From Mesorhizobium ventifaucium (GTDB lineage: Bacteria; Pseudomonadota; Alphaproteobacteria; Rhizobiales; Rhizobiaceae), in assembly GCF_935822925.1 (NCBI RefSeq), contig NZ_CAKXZS010000019.1, positions 35,822 through 99,821 on the forward strand: 64,000 bases of DNA. Direction: 5' to 3'. A program made the position numbers and the translations under genes. Each line of letters begins with the position of its first letter. The first letter of the stretch is position 1. Below are positions 53,722 to 64,000 of the stretch, piece after piece. The notes beneath the pieces are model-generated. The model made no database searches, had not been told where the DNA came from, and worked only from the letters and a program-made list of their open reading frames with translations.

Positions 53722-54171
53722 TCATGTCGCCGGCCGCAGGTCGATGGCGGCTGGTTGCGCCGAAGGCTGAATCGGAGCCTCGATGGATTCCACCTTCAGG
53801 CGATGGATACGCCCGTCACGAGCGGTCCAGTCGATTGACTGCCCCGCCGATAGGCCGATCAGCGCCGCGCCAATGGGCGTGAGGATCGAGATCTTGCCTT
53901 CTGCGATATCCGCTTCGCCGGGGAAGACCAGCGTCACGCGCATGTCTTCACCAAGATCGCTCGTGAAGCGCAAGGTCGAGCCCATGCGAACCGTCTCCGA
54001 GGCGATCCGCCCATCTCCCACGACACGCGCGCGGTCGAGTTCGGCCAGAAGTTCATCCGCGACATCAGGCATTCTCAAGGCATAGGATTGAGCCAGACGC
54101 GACAGCCGCTCGTAATCGGAGCGCGTTATCGAAATCGCCGGCTTGCGCTGTCTCTTGTTATGGGGAGCCAT
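53722..54171 (-). CDS. rnk: Nucleoside diphosphate kinase regulator Rnk-like protein
   Basis: The 149-residue protein is the most canonical of the three: ITRSDYERLSRLAQSYALRM, then DVADELLAELDRARVV, VTLVFPGEADIAEGKISILT and PIGAALIGLSAGQSIDW. It belongs to the GreA/Rnk family that modulates RNA polymerase and nucleotide pools. It is first in the apparent transcript leading through two paralogs into mrpAB. Confidence 0.9.
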   Translation of the reverse strand: MAPHNKRQRKPAISITRSDYERLSRLAQSYALRMPDVADELLAELDRARVVGDGRIASETVRMGSTLRFTSDLGEDMRVTLVFPGEADIAEGKISILTPIGAALIGLSAGQSIDWTARDGRIHRLKVESIEAPIQPSAQPAAIDLRPAT

Positions 54172-54482
54172 CTCGGCCTCCTAAAGAATTCCACCGCCGT
54201 GCGCAGCGCGCCCGGGGTATTGATTTTCGTCATTGGATTGGTGTCGCCGTGTGAGGCTCGTGGCGTCCCGGAGTACGGGAGCAGGAAGCCTATGCCCCGC
54301 GGCCGGATCGCGACGCGACCGAGCCGGGGGTTAGTTGCCCGCGATGGGACACACCCGTGTAAGGAAAAGTGTGAAGCGCTCGGTCGACATGCTGGGAACT
54401 TGGGGTGGCGAGGACGGAAAGTCAAGCCTCCCGGAAATCGCCGACGACGACGCCGGCGCTCGATCGCGGGCGCCCCGTCGGC
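54172..54482. other. Divergent intergenic region
   Basis: The 311 bases separate rnk from the broken nuclease gene. Promoters for both must lie here. Short frames on both strands lack similarity. No palindrome or RNA gene was recognised. Confidence 0.5.
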
Positions 54483-55607
54483 GTGACCGTTAACCCGGTT
54501 GCAATGTTCATCCCGAGCGATGGCGAACGCCCATCGTTCTTCAAGCGTTCACGCCTTCACGCTGGCGAGGGAGCGCACAACGAGAAGGGGTTGCAGTCGC
54601 TGCTTTTCGAGAGTCCCGAACTGGTGATCCTCGATCGTATGGATGCCGATGCAGGCAATTTCGTTCCGATCGTCCGCGAGCTTCCGCTGACCCGCTTAGG
54701 CGGTGTCGTCTTCCTGGAGATTCTTGGAGTCAGCCGAACAGGACGCCTGGTCCTGATCGAGTGCAAGCTCTGGCGCAATCCTCAGGCGCGCCGGGAGGTA
54801 ATCGCCCAAACGCTGGAGTATGCCGCGTTCACGCGCGGACTGACCTATGGAGACCTGACAGCCAAGGTGAGGCAAAGCACGGGAAATCACTTATCTCTCA
54901 ACCCGATTTACGATCTCGCGAAGCAGCGTTGGCCCGAGCTCGACGAAAGCACTTTCGTCGATGCAGTGTCACGCTCTCTCGATCTCGGAGATTTCTATTT
55001 GATCGTGGCAGATGACGGCATCCGATCCGACCTTCACGCGATCTCGGACCATCTTAATTCGTCCGGTTTGGCAGCAGCCCGATTTTCCTTGCTGGAGATT
55101 CAACTCTGGAAAGATAGCCAGGATCGCACGTTCATCGTTCCTTCCATTCCCGTCCGGACTGAGGTCATTCGCCAGCGCGTCCTGATGACCGATGCGGGGC
55201 CGCCCCCTGCGCGTTGAGGATGAGAGTGACGACAGCATCGAATCAAACGAACAGGTGATCGATCCCGAACAGGCGATGGCGCGGAAATCCAACCGCCTGT
55301 TCTGGCAGGCATTCATTGACTCGGTGCAGTTCGATCGATTACCGCCTATAGAAGCAAGGACAAGATCGGGCTCTTTATGGCGCTATCGGGGGAAACAGAT
55401 TTCGCATTTTACGAGTGGCTCTTAAGCCAAGCGGACGCTGCCCGACAGGAGAGCGGCTTGGATCTTCAGTTTGAGACGGGCCAGACCGGGTCGAATGAGG
55501 GTAAGGTAAGCACCACCGTCTCAAGGGCGGCGGTTGCCGATGAAGTCGCACAGCAACACTGGCTGCGAGATACCTCAAACAAGCTCGTCACGCCCTTCGT
55601 CCATTAA
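54483..55607 (+). pseudogene. PD-(D/E)XK-like nuclease-domain protein, frameshifted and internally deleted
   Basis: The first frame (to 55217) encodes a PD-(D/E)XK-type core (VVFLEILGVSRTGRLVLIEC, then KLWRNPQARREVIAQTLEYA). The protein continues in a second frame (VEDESDDSIESNEQVIDPEQ, ARKSNRLFWQAFIDSVQFD) from about 55203, where a run of five C's has one base too many. A third frame resumes at about 55338 (AYRSKDKIGLFMALSGETDF). The jump lacks the residues expected between them, so a deletion with frameshift is likely. The last part ends at 55605-55607. Two independent lesions argue for a true pseudogene. Confidence 0.8.
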
Positions 55608-55894
55608 TTTCCCGTTGGTCCGAGCAACCAAAGTAAGAAAACAGCGGCCGCATGGGTTTCAGATTGGATCGATAAACCCGCGATCCCGCGGCCTTCTCGA
55701 CTCTTCAGGAGGCGCATTTGGTCGCTCTCTTGTCGGTCGCCGCGCCGTGGGCAATTTGTTTGGCACGGCAGCCAATCTGCCGTCTTGGGAGAAAGGCCGC
55801 GGACGAAAAAATGCCGCAAATCAGCGGCGTATTTTAGCCGCGGAGCCGCTCAGGCGGCCGTTTTCGCCCACACATCAGCGGGAAAAGCCGAAGG

Positions 55895-58139
<2,245 letters not shown>

Positions 58140-58448
58140 TCCGGGTGACCGCCTGCCCGTCAAATAGCTAGACTATACATAGCTAGACTATACATGGCTG
58201 CACGAACCCTGACTGACGAACGAGCGGCCAATAGGACGTGAGAGCAGGCATAACGCCTTTCCTCGCTTATGGTGAATGCACCTGAGTGGTGGAATAGCGA
58301 ATCTAGATTGGCCCACTTCAATGCGAAATTGACCATTAGCGGGACTTTGGTGGGCCCGGAGGGCGTGCTCGAAATATTGCCACGAGACCGAAATTCCCAG
58401 CTACTTCTCAGCTGCAACACATATCGACAACCGATAGACTCAAATCGG
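58140..58448. other. Intergenic region with a 15-base tandem repeat
   Basis: Two perfect copies of atagctagactatac lie at 58164-58178 and 58179-58193, followed by a truncated third start (atggct). The rest of the interval lacks supported genes; a + strand frame at 58269 runs antisense into the PIN gene and is not called. Confidence 0.6.
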
Positions 58449-59015
58449 CTACCCCTGCTCATAGAAAAGAACACGACCCACTGGCAGAAGCTGATCGAAA
58501 TAGTCGAAGTCGCGCACATTGCGTGTGAGAACGATCCAGCCGCGTTCCAGCGCTTGGAGATATAAGCTCGCATCGTTCAGCAGGGTTGGGCTCTCGCCGC
58601 GGGCAGCGCCTGACAGACGCATCACCAAGCCGGCTAGCATTCCGGCCTCGCCCATGGCGGTCTCCGATGGGGAAAAGAGCCGGTGGCCGGGTATGTCTTC
58701 GAGGGTGCGCCGGATTTCGCGTAACACGGTCTTCGTGGCCGGGTGCAACGGATCGAGGCGGCCGAACAGGTGCGTCAGCTCAGCCAGGCAAACGGTGGAG
58801 TGATTGACAATCCGGGTCTCAAGCAGTTCGTCCACGCTTACGGGAGAGCGCCCTTGGAGTACGTCGATATAGACGCAGGTATCGAGCAACAGCTCAAGGC
58901 CCGCTGAAATCGGCTTCCGAAGAATAGGCAGATCGGCGGCCGAGCGGCGTTGGAGAGTATCTGTGGTGCGTTGCGGCTTGATCCGCCGCAGCGCACGGGA
59001 CAGATCAAAACTCAA
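58449..59015 (-). CDS. PIN-domain toxin (probable ribonuclease)
   Basis: The 188-residue protein has a PIN fold with acidic metal ligands: ELLLDTCVYIDVLQG near 45, VCLAELTHLFGRL near 75, LLNDASLYLQALERGW near 150 and LTRNVRDFDYFDQLLP near 165. The first 35 residues are an extra basic segment. It overlaps the upstream antitoxin by 11 bases, the usual toxin-antitoxin layout. It is expected to cleave RNA when released from the antitoxin. Confidence 0.88.
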   Translation of the reverse strand: MSFDLSRALRRIKPQRTTDTLQRRSAADLPILRKPISAGLELLLDTCVYIDVLQGRSPVSVDELLETRIVNHSTVCLAELTHLFGRLDPLHPATKTVLREIRRTLEDIPGHRLFSPSETAMGEAGMLAGLVMRLSGAARGESPTLLNDASLYLQALERGWIVLTRNVRDFDYFDQLLPVGRVLFYEQG

Positions 59016-59289
59016 GGTCGATTTCTTTCGCGACCCGGCCCTTCCGGCGGACGAACTTCACCCCAAAGTCGTCCTCAAGCGCGACCTTCGCTAAAGCGTA
59101 TTCCAGTAGTTCTGTATCGGTGGTAATGCCGGACTTTTCCTTGGCAGCCGCTATGAGGTGGCGTCGGATCCGGCCGCCGATCCGGCCATTCTCGCCCTCA
59201 AGCAACCCGAGCTGCCGCGCCGTATCAATGACCGTTCGCCGCCGCAGACTTGCCTGAATCGGTGGAGTTTCATGGGACGACTTCAGCAT
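59005..59289 (-). CDS. Antitoxin of the PIN-domain pair
   Basis: The 94-residue protein has a basic N-terminal DNA-binding region (RRRTVIDTARQLGLLEGENG, then RIGGRIRRHLIAAAKEK) and an acidic-hydrophobic C-terminal tail that would wrap the toxin. It precedes the toxin and overlaps it by 11 bases. AAGGAG lies upstream. The family type is not assigned. Confidence 0.78.
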   Translation of the reverse strand: MLKSSHETPPIQASLRRRTVIDTARQLGLLEGENGRIGGRIRRHLIAAAKEKSGITTDTELLEYALAKVALEDDFGVKFVRRKGRVAKEIDLEF

Positions 59290-59653
59290 CAGAGATCTCC
59301 TTGTTAGACAAAATAGCGATTCTGGCCAACAGATTCAAGATGCGGACTGTTGATCCGCGCTCACCGCCGCGCCTGCAGCAGTTCGGACTGGTTTGAACCT
59401 CCCCCTGAAGACTGATCCGGAGCGGCCCTTCATCATTGCGGCTGTCGTCCGGACTCTCCCGCAACCGCTTGTCCGTGTCGCCGATCTTCCAGATCGCGTC
59501 GCGTCCCGACGACTACGTCAATGGAACTCACATAGCCCTTTGCGCAGGCGCCGCCTCCGCAGGCTTGATGATTCGACTTGCAAGTGGAGTCCGTTTCTTC
59601 CGACTCATCGCCCTGTGGCCAGATTTGCTGTTCCAGCAAACGCGGGCAAGCCT
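59290..59653. other. Region without a supported gene
   Basis: The 364 bases hold short frames on both strands. The minus-strand piece around 59390-59490 (IWKIGDTDKRLRESPDDSRN) has coding-like composition but is not assigned to a family. It could be a remnant. No repeat or RNA was recognised. Confidence 0.35.
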
Positions 59654-61915
59654 TCATCCGCCCAGCGCCGATACATGTTCCAGATCCTGCCGGCGCTGTT
59701 TCGCGCGTCGTTCGTAACTGGCCTGGTTCTTGGTCGCGATCAACGTGTGCGGGCTGCCGCGCCTTTCGGTGGCGAGGTCAAGGTCGCACGCGGCGTTTCG
59801 GACGCTCTCCTCGACGTGGGTCCGCCGGTTCTGGGCCGCCCTCAGGCGCCATTGCTGTTGATTTGGGTCGATCAGAAATGCGCCCAGTGCGCGACAGTCG
59901 TCGCATGTGCATTTGAGCGGGTTGGTCCGCGACCAGTCCCGCGGGGTCTCCAGCGGCAGCGCGATGCGACCGCGCAGATGGTCGAGAGCCGCCTCACGCA
60001 GCCGGCCGATCGCCGGCCATGCCGTGCTCTCCCCCCGCTTGGCGAAGGCCAGTGCCGCCGGGACCAGCACCGCGTCCGGCGTGTAGGTCCGGGGCCAGGC
60101 CAGCAAGTGCTCGATCGCGCGCGCCGCAAGCCCGGCGTCGATCTTGCTCGTCGCCGTCAGGAGATCGACGACGAAGTCAGGCCGTACGGACGCAGGTCGC
60201 GTCCAGGGGTCGAGCTTGGCACGCTTTGCCGGGTCGCCCGGTAAGACATCGATCAAGGCTGCGCCGATCTTCGCGGCGTCGCCAATGGAGTCGGTGGTCG
60301 CCGCTACGCAACGCAGCAGCAAGTCGCCGCAGGCGCCGAGATGGGCCGCGGCATTGCGTCTGACGATCTCGACCAGCAAGTCCGTGGCCCGCCGTCGGGG
60401 AAGAAGCGCGGCGGCACGCACGATGGCGTCGTTATCGGACGCGGCGTAGTGGCCGTTGGCCGACAACTCCGCGACAAATTCGTCGATGCGCGCCGCATTC
60501 CTCAGCCGGACCTGCAAGTCGAGCATCCGACCGGCATCGGTATCGTCCTCCCTGCGCCATGTCTCACGGGACCAGGAGCTCAGCATGTATCTGGAAAGCT
60601 CGTCAGCCTCTCGCCATAACTGCGACCTGATCTCGGTGTTGCTCGTCTCCCAACGCCTGACCAAGTCTTCAAGATGCGGCAGCGTTGCCCCGAGGCCGGC
60701 CTGGTTAAGCACCGCGAGCCGCCGCGCGCGCGGCCACAGCGCCAGACCGGCGCGGCGATAGGTACGGTCGAAAGAGGCGCCCTCGTTGCCCGTCGCCTCG
60801 TGGAAATGCTGCTCGTCGGGCCTCTGATCTTCGAACGCATCGGGCGGACAGAGTTCCTCCTCATCGAATGGAAAGTCGTGAAACCCGACCTCGCCGCCGT
60901 CCGGACGCCGCCACGCTGACAGGGTCAGCGAGCGGTCGAAAACCTCCGCTACTTCGAATTCTTCATCGCCCTCGTCGTCTCGATCCCAGCGCCTGCGGCG
61001 ATAATTGCCGGTGTGCTCGGCGCTGCCGCTCTCCTCGATCGATACCAGGACAAGATGGAGATCGCACTCCGCCGCCGCTGCCGCCTCGATCAACACCGAC
61101 GCCACGCCCGCATCGGCCCCCTTGAGGGCGTCGAACGACAGCTCCGCCGGCGTGTAGGCATGCTCGAGCGGCACGATCAACTTGTCGGGCTCGTCCTCCG
61201 CGCCAGCCCACCCGCGCAGCAGGTCCGCGACGTGCGCCTCGACCGCGCGATAGTCGGGCGCCCGCAGCGAGCGTCTCTTGCCGAGGAAGCGCAAATTATA
61301 GACGAGGATCAGGCGATGTCCGGTGATGACCGGGCGCACTTCATGCAAGCAGTCTGCATAGAAGGCGGCGAAACCAATTTCCGACGGATCTTCGGGGTGC
61401 AGATCGAACATCACCTCTCGACCCAGGTGCCGCACGACCAGCTCGCCGCCACGATGAGCAGAGGGAAGCACGATCACCAGGGTCGCGAACATGCCGGGCG
61501 TCTTTTCGGTGTCCCGGTGATTAAGGAAGAAGCTGCCGGCGTCATAGACGAGAAGCTTGTAGAAGTCCGCCTCGACTGGCTCTTCGACGCCAAGGCCGCG
61601 GGCCGCGTCGGTTACGAGCTCGGCCAGCGTCGTCTCCCAACTTCGCCCGCCGATCTGGATCCTGCGCGGGTCGATCTGCCAGGTTCTGCGCACGTCGCGA
61701 TCGAGCACCGTTTCCTCGCCGCGTCCATGGGGTGCCGCCTCGGCTACGGCGACCAGTCGCTCAGCCTGCGCCGCCGGAAGCGGGAAGGCGATCCTGCCCA
61801 CGCCCTCCACGTCGATCGTCGGCATGAAGATTTCGCGCAGGCCACCGACGCAGAAGTCGCCGGGGCGCTCGACCGAGCGCAGGCAATCAGGCAGGGCGGC
61901 GGCGATCGACGACAT
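59654..61915 (-). CDS. 2OG-Fe(II) oxygenase-domain protein
   Basis: The 753-residue protein has an N-terminal oxygenase fold. The iron ligands fit FFLNHRDTEKTPGMF and the second His and cosubstrate Arg in CLHEVRPVITGHRLIL. A GGELVVRHLG strand lies between. The last ~500 residues are helical, Arg/Ala-rich, with repeated WP..L and LLP-type motifs, and a cysteine cluster near the end (CTCDDCRALG). The role is unknown; such proteins occur in mobile regions. ATG 61915 follows CGGGAG. Confidence 0.85.
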   Translation of the reverse strand: MSSIAAALPDCLRSVERPGDFCVGGLREIFMPTIDVEGVGRIAFPLPAAQAERLVAVAEAAPHGRGEETVLDRDVRRTWQIDPRRIQIGGRSWETTLAELVTDAARGLGVEEPVEADFYKLLVYDAGSFFLNHRDTEKTPGMFATLVIVLPSAHRGGELVVRHLGREVMFDLHPEDPSEIGFAAFYADCLHEVRPVITGHRLILVYNLRFLGKRRSLRAPDYRAVEAHVADLLRGWAGAEDEPDKLIVPLEHAYTPAELSFDALKGADAGVASVLIEAAAAAECDLHLVLVSIEESGSAEHTGNYRRRRWDRDDEGDEEFEVAEVFDRSLTLSAWRRPDGGEVGFHDFPFDEEELCPPDAFEDQRPDEQHFHEATGNEGASFDRTYRRAGLALWPRARRLAVLNQAGLGATLPHLEDLVRRWETSNTEIRSQLWREADELSRYMLSSWSRETWRREDDTDAGRMLDLQVRLRNAARIDEFVAELSANGHYAASDNDAIVRAAALLPRRRATDLLVEIVRRNAAAHLGACGDLLLRCVAATTDSIGDAAKIGAALIDVLPGDPAKRAKLDPWTRPASVRPDFVVDLLTATSKIDAGLAARAIEHLLAWPRTYTPDAVLVPAALAFAKRGESTAWPAIGRLREAALDHLRGRIALPLETPRDWSRTNPLKCTCDDCRALGAFLIDPNQQQWRLRAAQNRRTHVEESVRNAACDLDLATERRGSPHTLIATKNQASYERRAKQRRQDLEHVSALGG

Positions 61916-62264
61916 GAGTACTCCCGACAGTCTGGAAAATGAACACAACGCATGGAAAACCTTACCTAGACCCGGCGCGTCGGCCTCTCAAGAAATTTGC
62001 ACAGCAAGACACCCGATACTTGTCGTTGCGCTTTATCTGAGAAATGGCCCTTCTCGTTCATCCGCCGACGACGACCCTCCCTATATCAATCTAGTCGTCA
62101 CAAAGCCCTCGCCGCCAACTAGGCGTTCTGTCATGCGGCGCCACACCACGGCAGCTCGTGCAGCAGGCATTGCGGAAGCGACTATGATGCGCACTTCGAG
62201 AATGTCGAATGGTCCGGCAAATCGCCTTCCAGGCCGAGCTGGCAAAAGCCACCGCAAGGCCGGT
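61916..62264. other. Intergenic region without a recognised gene
   Basis: The 349 bases between the oxygenase start and the next minus-strand gene end show no conserved frame, RNA or terminator. The promoter of the oxygenase gene must lie at the left end. Confidence 0.5.
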
Positions 62265-62735
62265 TCAGATGGTGGCCAAAACCGAGGTCCAGTCCGACCT
62301 CAAGGCCTGGTGCATCAGGTCACGCACATCGGCAAAGTAGCTGGGGTCGACATAGCACACCGGTAGGGCCTTGGAACCATGAGACGTCTTGCCATTGAAT
62401 TCCCTCTCCGCGCGTGTCCGGCTCGGATAGAGCACCTGGCCGAACTGAAGAATCGGCATGATGACGATCCCCCAAACGACCGCATAGAACAGGGGCCCGA
62501 TCGGCGCATGCGTCGGCAAAAGATCGCCGAAGCGCAGCACGAGGTTGAGGGCGAGGATGTAACCCACGCCAACGATTGGCGCCTTGTTGTCGTAGGAACG
62601 CGCCACAGTTTGTGCTTCCTGAAGCGCGGCGAGGAGCATCTTGTCGGCATACTCGCGTGTAATCTCGCCTGGTCCGGCATACATGCCGGCATCCGATCTC
62701 AGAAAGCGGTCGACAAGAGAGGAGGTTTCCGGCAT
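62265..62735 (-). CDS. Membrane-associated hypothetical protein
   Basis: The 156-residue protein has one or two hydrophobic segments in the middle (VGVGYILALNLVLRFGDLLP, and FYAVVWGIVIMPILQFGQVL), flanked by a polar N-terminus and a C-terminal stretch containing YPSRTRAEREFNG. The start at 62735 follows AAAGGGG. It lies 14 bases downstream of the RND fragment on the same strand, probably its former operon partner. No family is recognised. Confidence 0.7.
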   Translation of the reverse strand: MPETSSLVDRFLRSDAGMYAGPGEITREYADKMLLAALQEAQTVARSYDNKAPIVGVGYILALNLVLRFGDLLPTHAPIGPLFYAVVWGIVIMPILQFGQVLYPSRTRAEREFNGKTSHGSKALPVCYVDPSYFADVRDLMHQALRSDWTSVLATI

Positions 62736-62749
62736 GGCAAGCCCCTTTC

Positions 62750-62962
62750 TCAATGCTGGGGGGCGAGAATGGGCATTGCCGGAACGTCAGGCGCTGCTAC
62801 AGGTTCATGCTTTTCCCGAATGCCGTTTACGGCGACATAAAGGGCCGGGAGGAAGACGAGCGTCAGTACAGTCGCGACGGCGAGCCCGCCGACAATGGCG
62901 TAGGCCATTGGCCCCCAGAACACGTCGTGCATGATCGGGATAACGCGCGCCGCTCCGATGGT
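62750..62962 (-). pseudogene. RND efflux permease C-terminal fragment
   Basis: About 70 codons match the C-terminal end of HME/RND-type efflux pumps (GAARVIPIMHDVFWGPMAYA, IVGGLAVATVLTLVFLPALY). The rest of the gene is missing; at about 62962 the frame changes abruptly to transposase sequence. The stop at 62750 is intact. It is the remaining tail of a gene cut by the transposon insertion. Confidence 0.88.
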
Positions 62963-63400
62963 GGCGCTTTCCCGACGTGCTGCAAGGCTTCTTGAAAAAA
63001 ATCGAGGTCGGCCGCCTGCTGTCCGACGAGACGTTCCAGTTCGCCGATCCGAGCCAATGCTTTCGAAAGCTCGTCAAGCGCTTCCGACGGCAATGCCGGC
63101 GCTGCACCGCCCGGGTCATGCGCCTCACCCAGCCGGCGTGCCGCTCGCGGCGGACCCACGCCACCGCGCAGAGCTGCTGGCCCGCCTGCACGAAACTGCT
63201 TCTGCCATTGATAGAGACCTTTGCGAGAGATGCCGAGCTCCCGCGCCAACTTGCTCACGTTGGCGCCTGCAGCCATGCGTTGCACCGCAGCTATCTTGAA
63301 ATCGCCACTGAACCGCCGCCCCGGGTCTTCTTTCCTCATCAGCTCTCCTTAATGGAGAACTGTTACCCTTCTCGTGTCTCAGAATCGGGGTGCACTACAC
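62963..63400 (-). mobile_element. Truncated IS3-family element with OrfA transposase
   Basis: The minus-strand frame from 63339 encodes an OrfA-type transposase helix-turn-helix (RFSGDFKIAAVQRMAAGANV, then SKLARELGISRKGLYQWQKQ) and a leucine-zipper segment (LARIGELERLVGQQAADLDF). It runs into RND sequence after about residue 122, so it lacks its normal end and OrfB. At 63375-63400 a possible terminal sequence (tggtgtagtgcaccccgattctgaga on the minus strand) marks the intact end. The other end and target duplication are not found. Confidence 0.82.
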
Positions 63401-63655
63401 CATGTCTCTTGAATGAACTGTCACCCATCTCTCGGGAACGGCAATCTACGCCAGAGTGCGATATTGCCCGCCACCTTGCGATTTTTCCCAACACTTCGAT
63501 CCGATTCGCTTCTGCTCAATGGCTGGCAAACTGCAGAGAAGGTGATCGAAGTCAGAGTAAGTTAGCTTCGCGCCCTGCCCTCGCCTAAGCCTGCAAAGTG
63601 CTCATCGTAGATTCGGCCAGGCATCGCGAAAAGACATGCACACAGCGGGATTGCC
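63401..63655. other. Region without a recognised gene
   Basis: The 255 bases between the IS end and the integrase remnant show no conserved frame on either strand. It may be degraded mobile-element DNA. Confidence 0.4.
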
Positions 63656-63879
63656 ATGAAGCGGCTCGGGCTCGTTGGAAAGCGCCAAGAGCACGACCGG
63701 CGACCGATACGGGATGAACTCGATCGGCTGATCGCGCATTTCGACGCAAATCCTTGTCAGATTGCACCAATTGGCCGGATCATCCGCTTCGCGGCTTCGA
63801 CGGCGATGCGGCAGGAGGAAATCTGCAGGTGAGTTGGTCGGACCTGGAAAGCCGGACCCGGATCATCCTCACGAGCTGA
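63656..63879 (+). pseudogene. Tyrosine recombinase (integrase) remnant
   Basis: The + strand encodes an integrase middle segment (KRLGLVGKRQEHDRRPIRDE, then LDRLIAHFDANPCQIAPIGR, IIRFAASTAMRQEEICR), including the first catalytic-Arg region (TAMRQEE). A TGA at 63830 interrupts it. The next residues (VSWSDLESRTRIILTS) continue in another frame to 63879. Neither the N-terminal domain nor the catalytic Tyr is present. It is a decayed phage or genomic-island integrase. Confidence 0.8.
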
Positions 63880-64000
63880 CTGCCCGGAGCCCTGCTCTGC
63901 GACAACAAAGTCGCGCCATCTGCCGATGTTCCCGAGGTCTCTTCAAAGCCGACATTCGCTCTACATTTGCCTCGCACGAGGCTGGCAAGCTGTATGCGGA

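Noticed and set aside
58269..58565. 98-codon + strand frame antisense to the PIN toxin end
   Set aside because: The overlapping part mirrors the toxin, and the remaining codons resemble no family.

Overview
The window is high-GC DNA with dense, often overlapping genes. It fits a member of the Hyphomicrobiales (Alphaproteobacteria), most likely near Mesorhizobium or its relatives. The main clues are a rhizobial-type Mrp/Pha antiporter with fused A and B subunits, a CUT1 sugar ABC operon, a RIME-like palindrome, and the alphaproteobacterial layout of the formate dehydrogenase accessory genes. This placement is inferred from gene content; no rRNA or other phylogenetic marker is present.

Positions 1-6.7 kb (+ strand) hold a carbohydrate uptake operon: a large uncharacterised protein cut by the window edge, then a sugar-binding protein, two permeases and a MalK/UgpC-type ATPase.

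Positions 6.9-35.3 kb form a formate dehydrogenase and molybdenum/tungsten cofactor island. A cytoplasmic NAD-linked enzyme (fused FdsG-FdsB, and FdsA) lies downstream of a TusA-like protein and a MoeA. fdhD and mobA follow on the other strand. A minus-strand operon then encodes a tungstate-type ABC importer (tupBCA), a frameshifted MoeA-like gene and a MoeA fused to a periplasmic-binding-protein-like (PBP-like) domain. It is divergent from a one-component regulator carrying an excisionase-type helix-turn-helix and the same kind of PBP-like domain. Next come a small DUF6494 protein and a WD40-cytochrome c protein. A second, exported respiratory formate dehydrogenase (fdoGHI type, cysteine-containing) is preceded by conserved accessory genes of largely unknown function: a polyferredoxin, a biotin/lipoate-ligase-like protein, DUF6505, DUF6352, DUF3305, DUF3306, a TorD chaperone and a small TAT peptide. 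The set covers metal uptake, metal insertion, cofactor sulfuration and guanylylation, assembly and two electron routes (NAD+ and the membrane quinone pool). It suggests that at least one enzyme uses tungsten.

Positions 35.3-46.3 kb are an accessory region of small secreted or membrane proteins, decayed genes (an ECF sigma factor tail, a transaldolase tail), a LysR regulator with a duplicated promoter-like motif, a CBS-BON fusion, an orphan histidine kinase, a large epimerase-SPW-VKOR fusion, a PtsN-like protein, DUF1127 and candidate microproteins.

Positions 46.3-54.2 kb (minus strand) hold three divergent GreA/Rnk-family proteins followed by the Mrp cation/proton antiporter (AB fused, then C, D, E, F, G).

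Positions 54.2-64 kb are a flexible tail: a broken nuclease gene, an AraC regulator, a TAT-exported aldo/keto reductase, a PIN toxin-antitoxin pair, a large 2OG-Fe(II) oxygenase, a membrane protein, an RND efflux gene tail truncated at an IS3-type transposase, and an integrase remnant.
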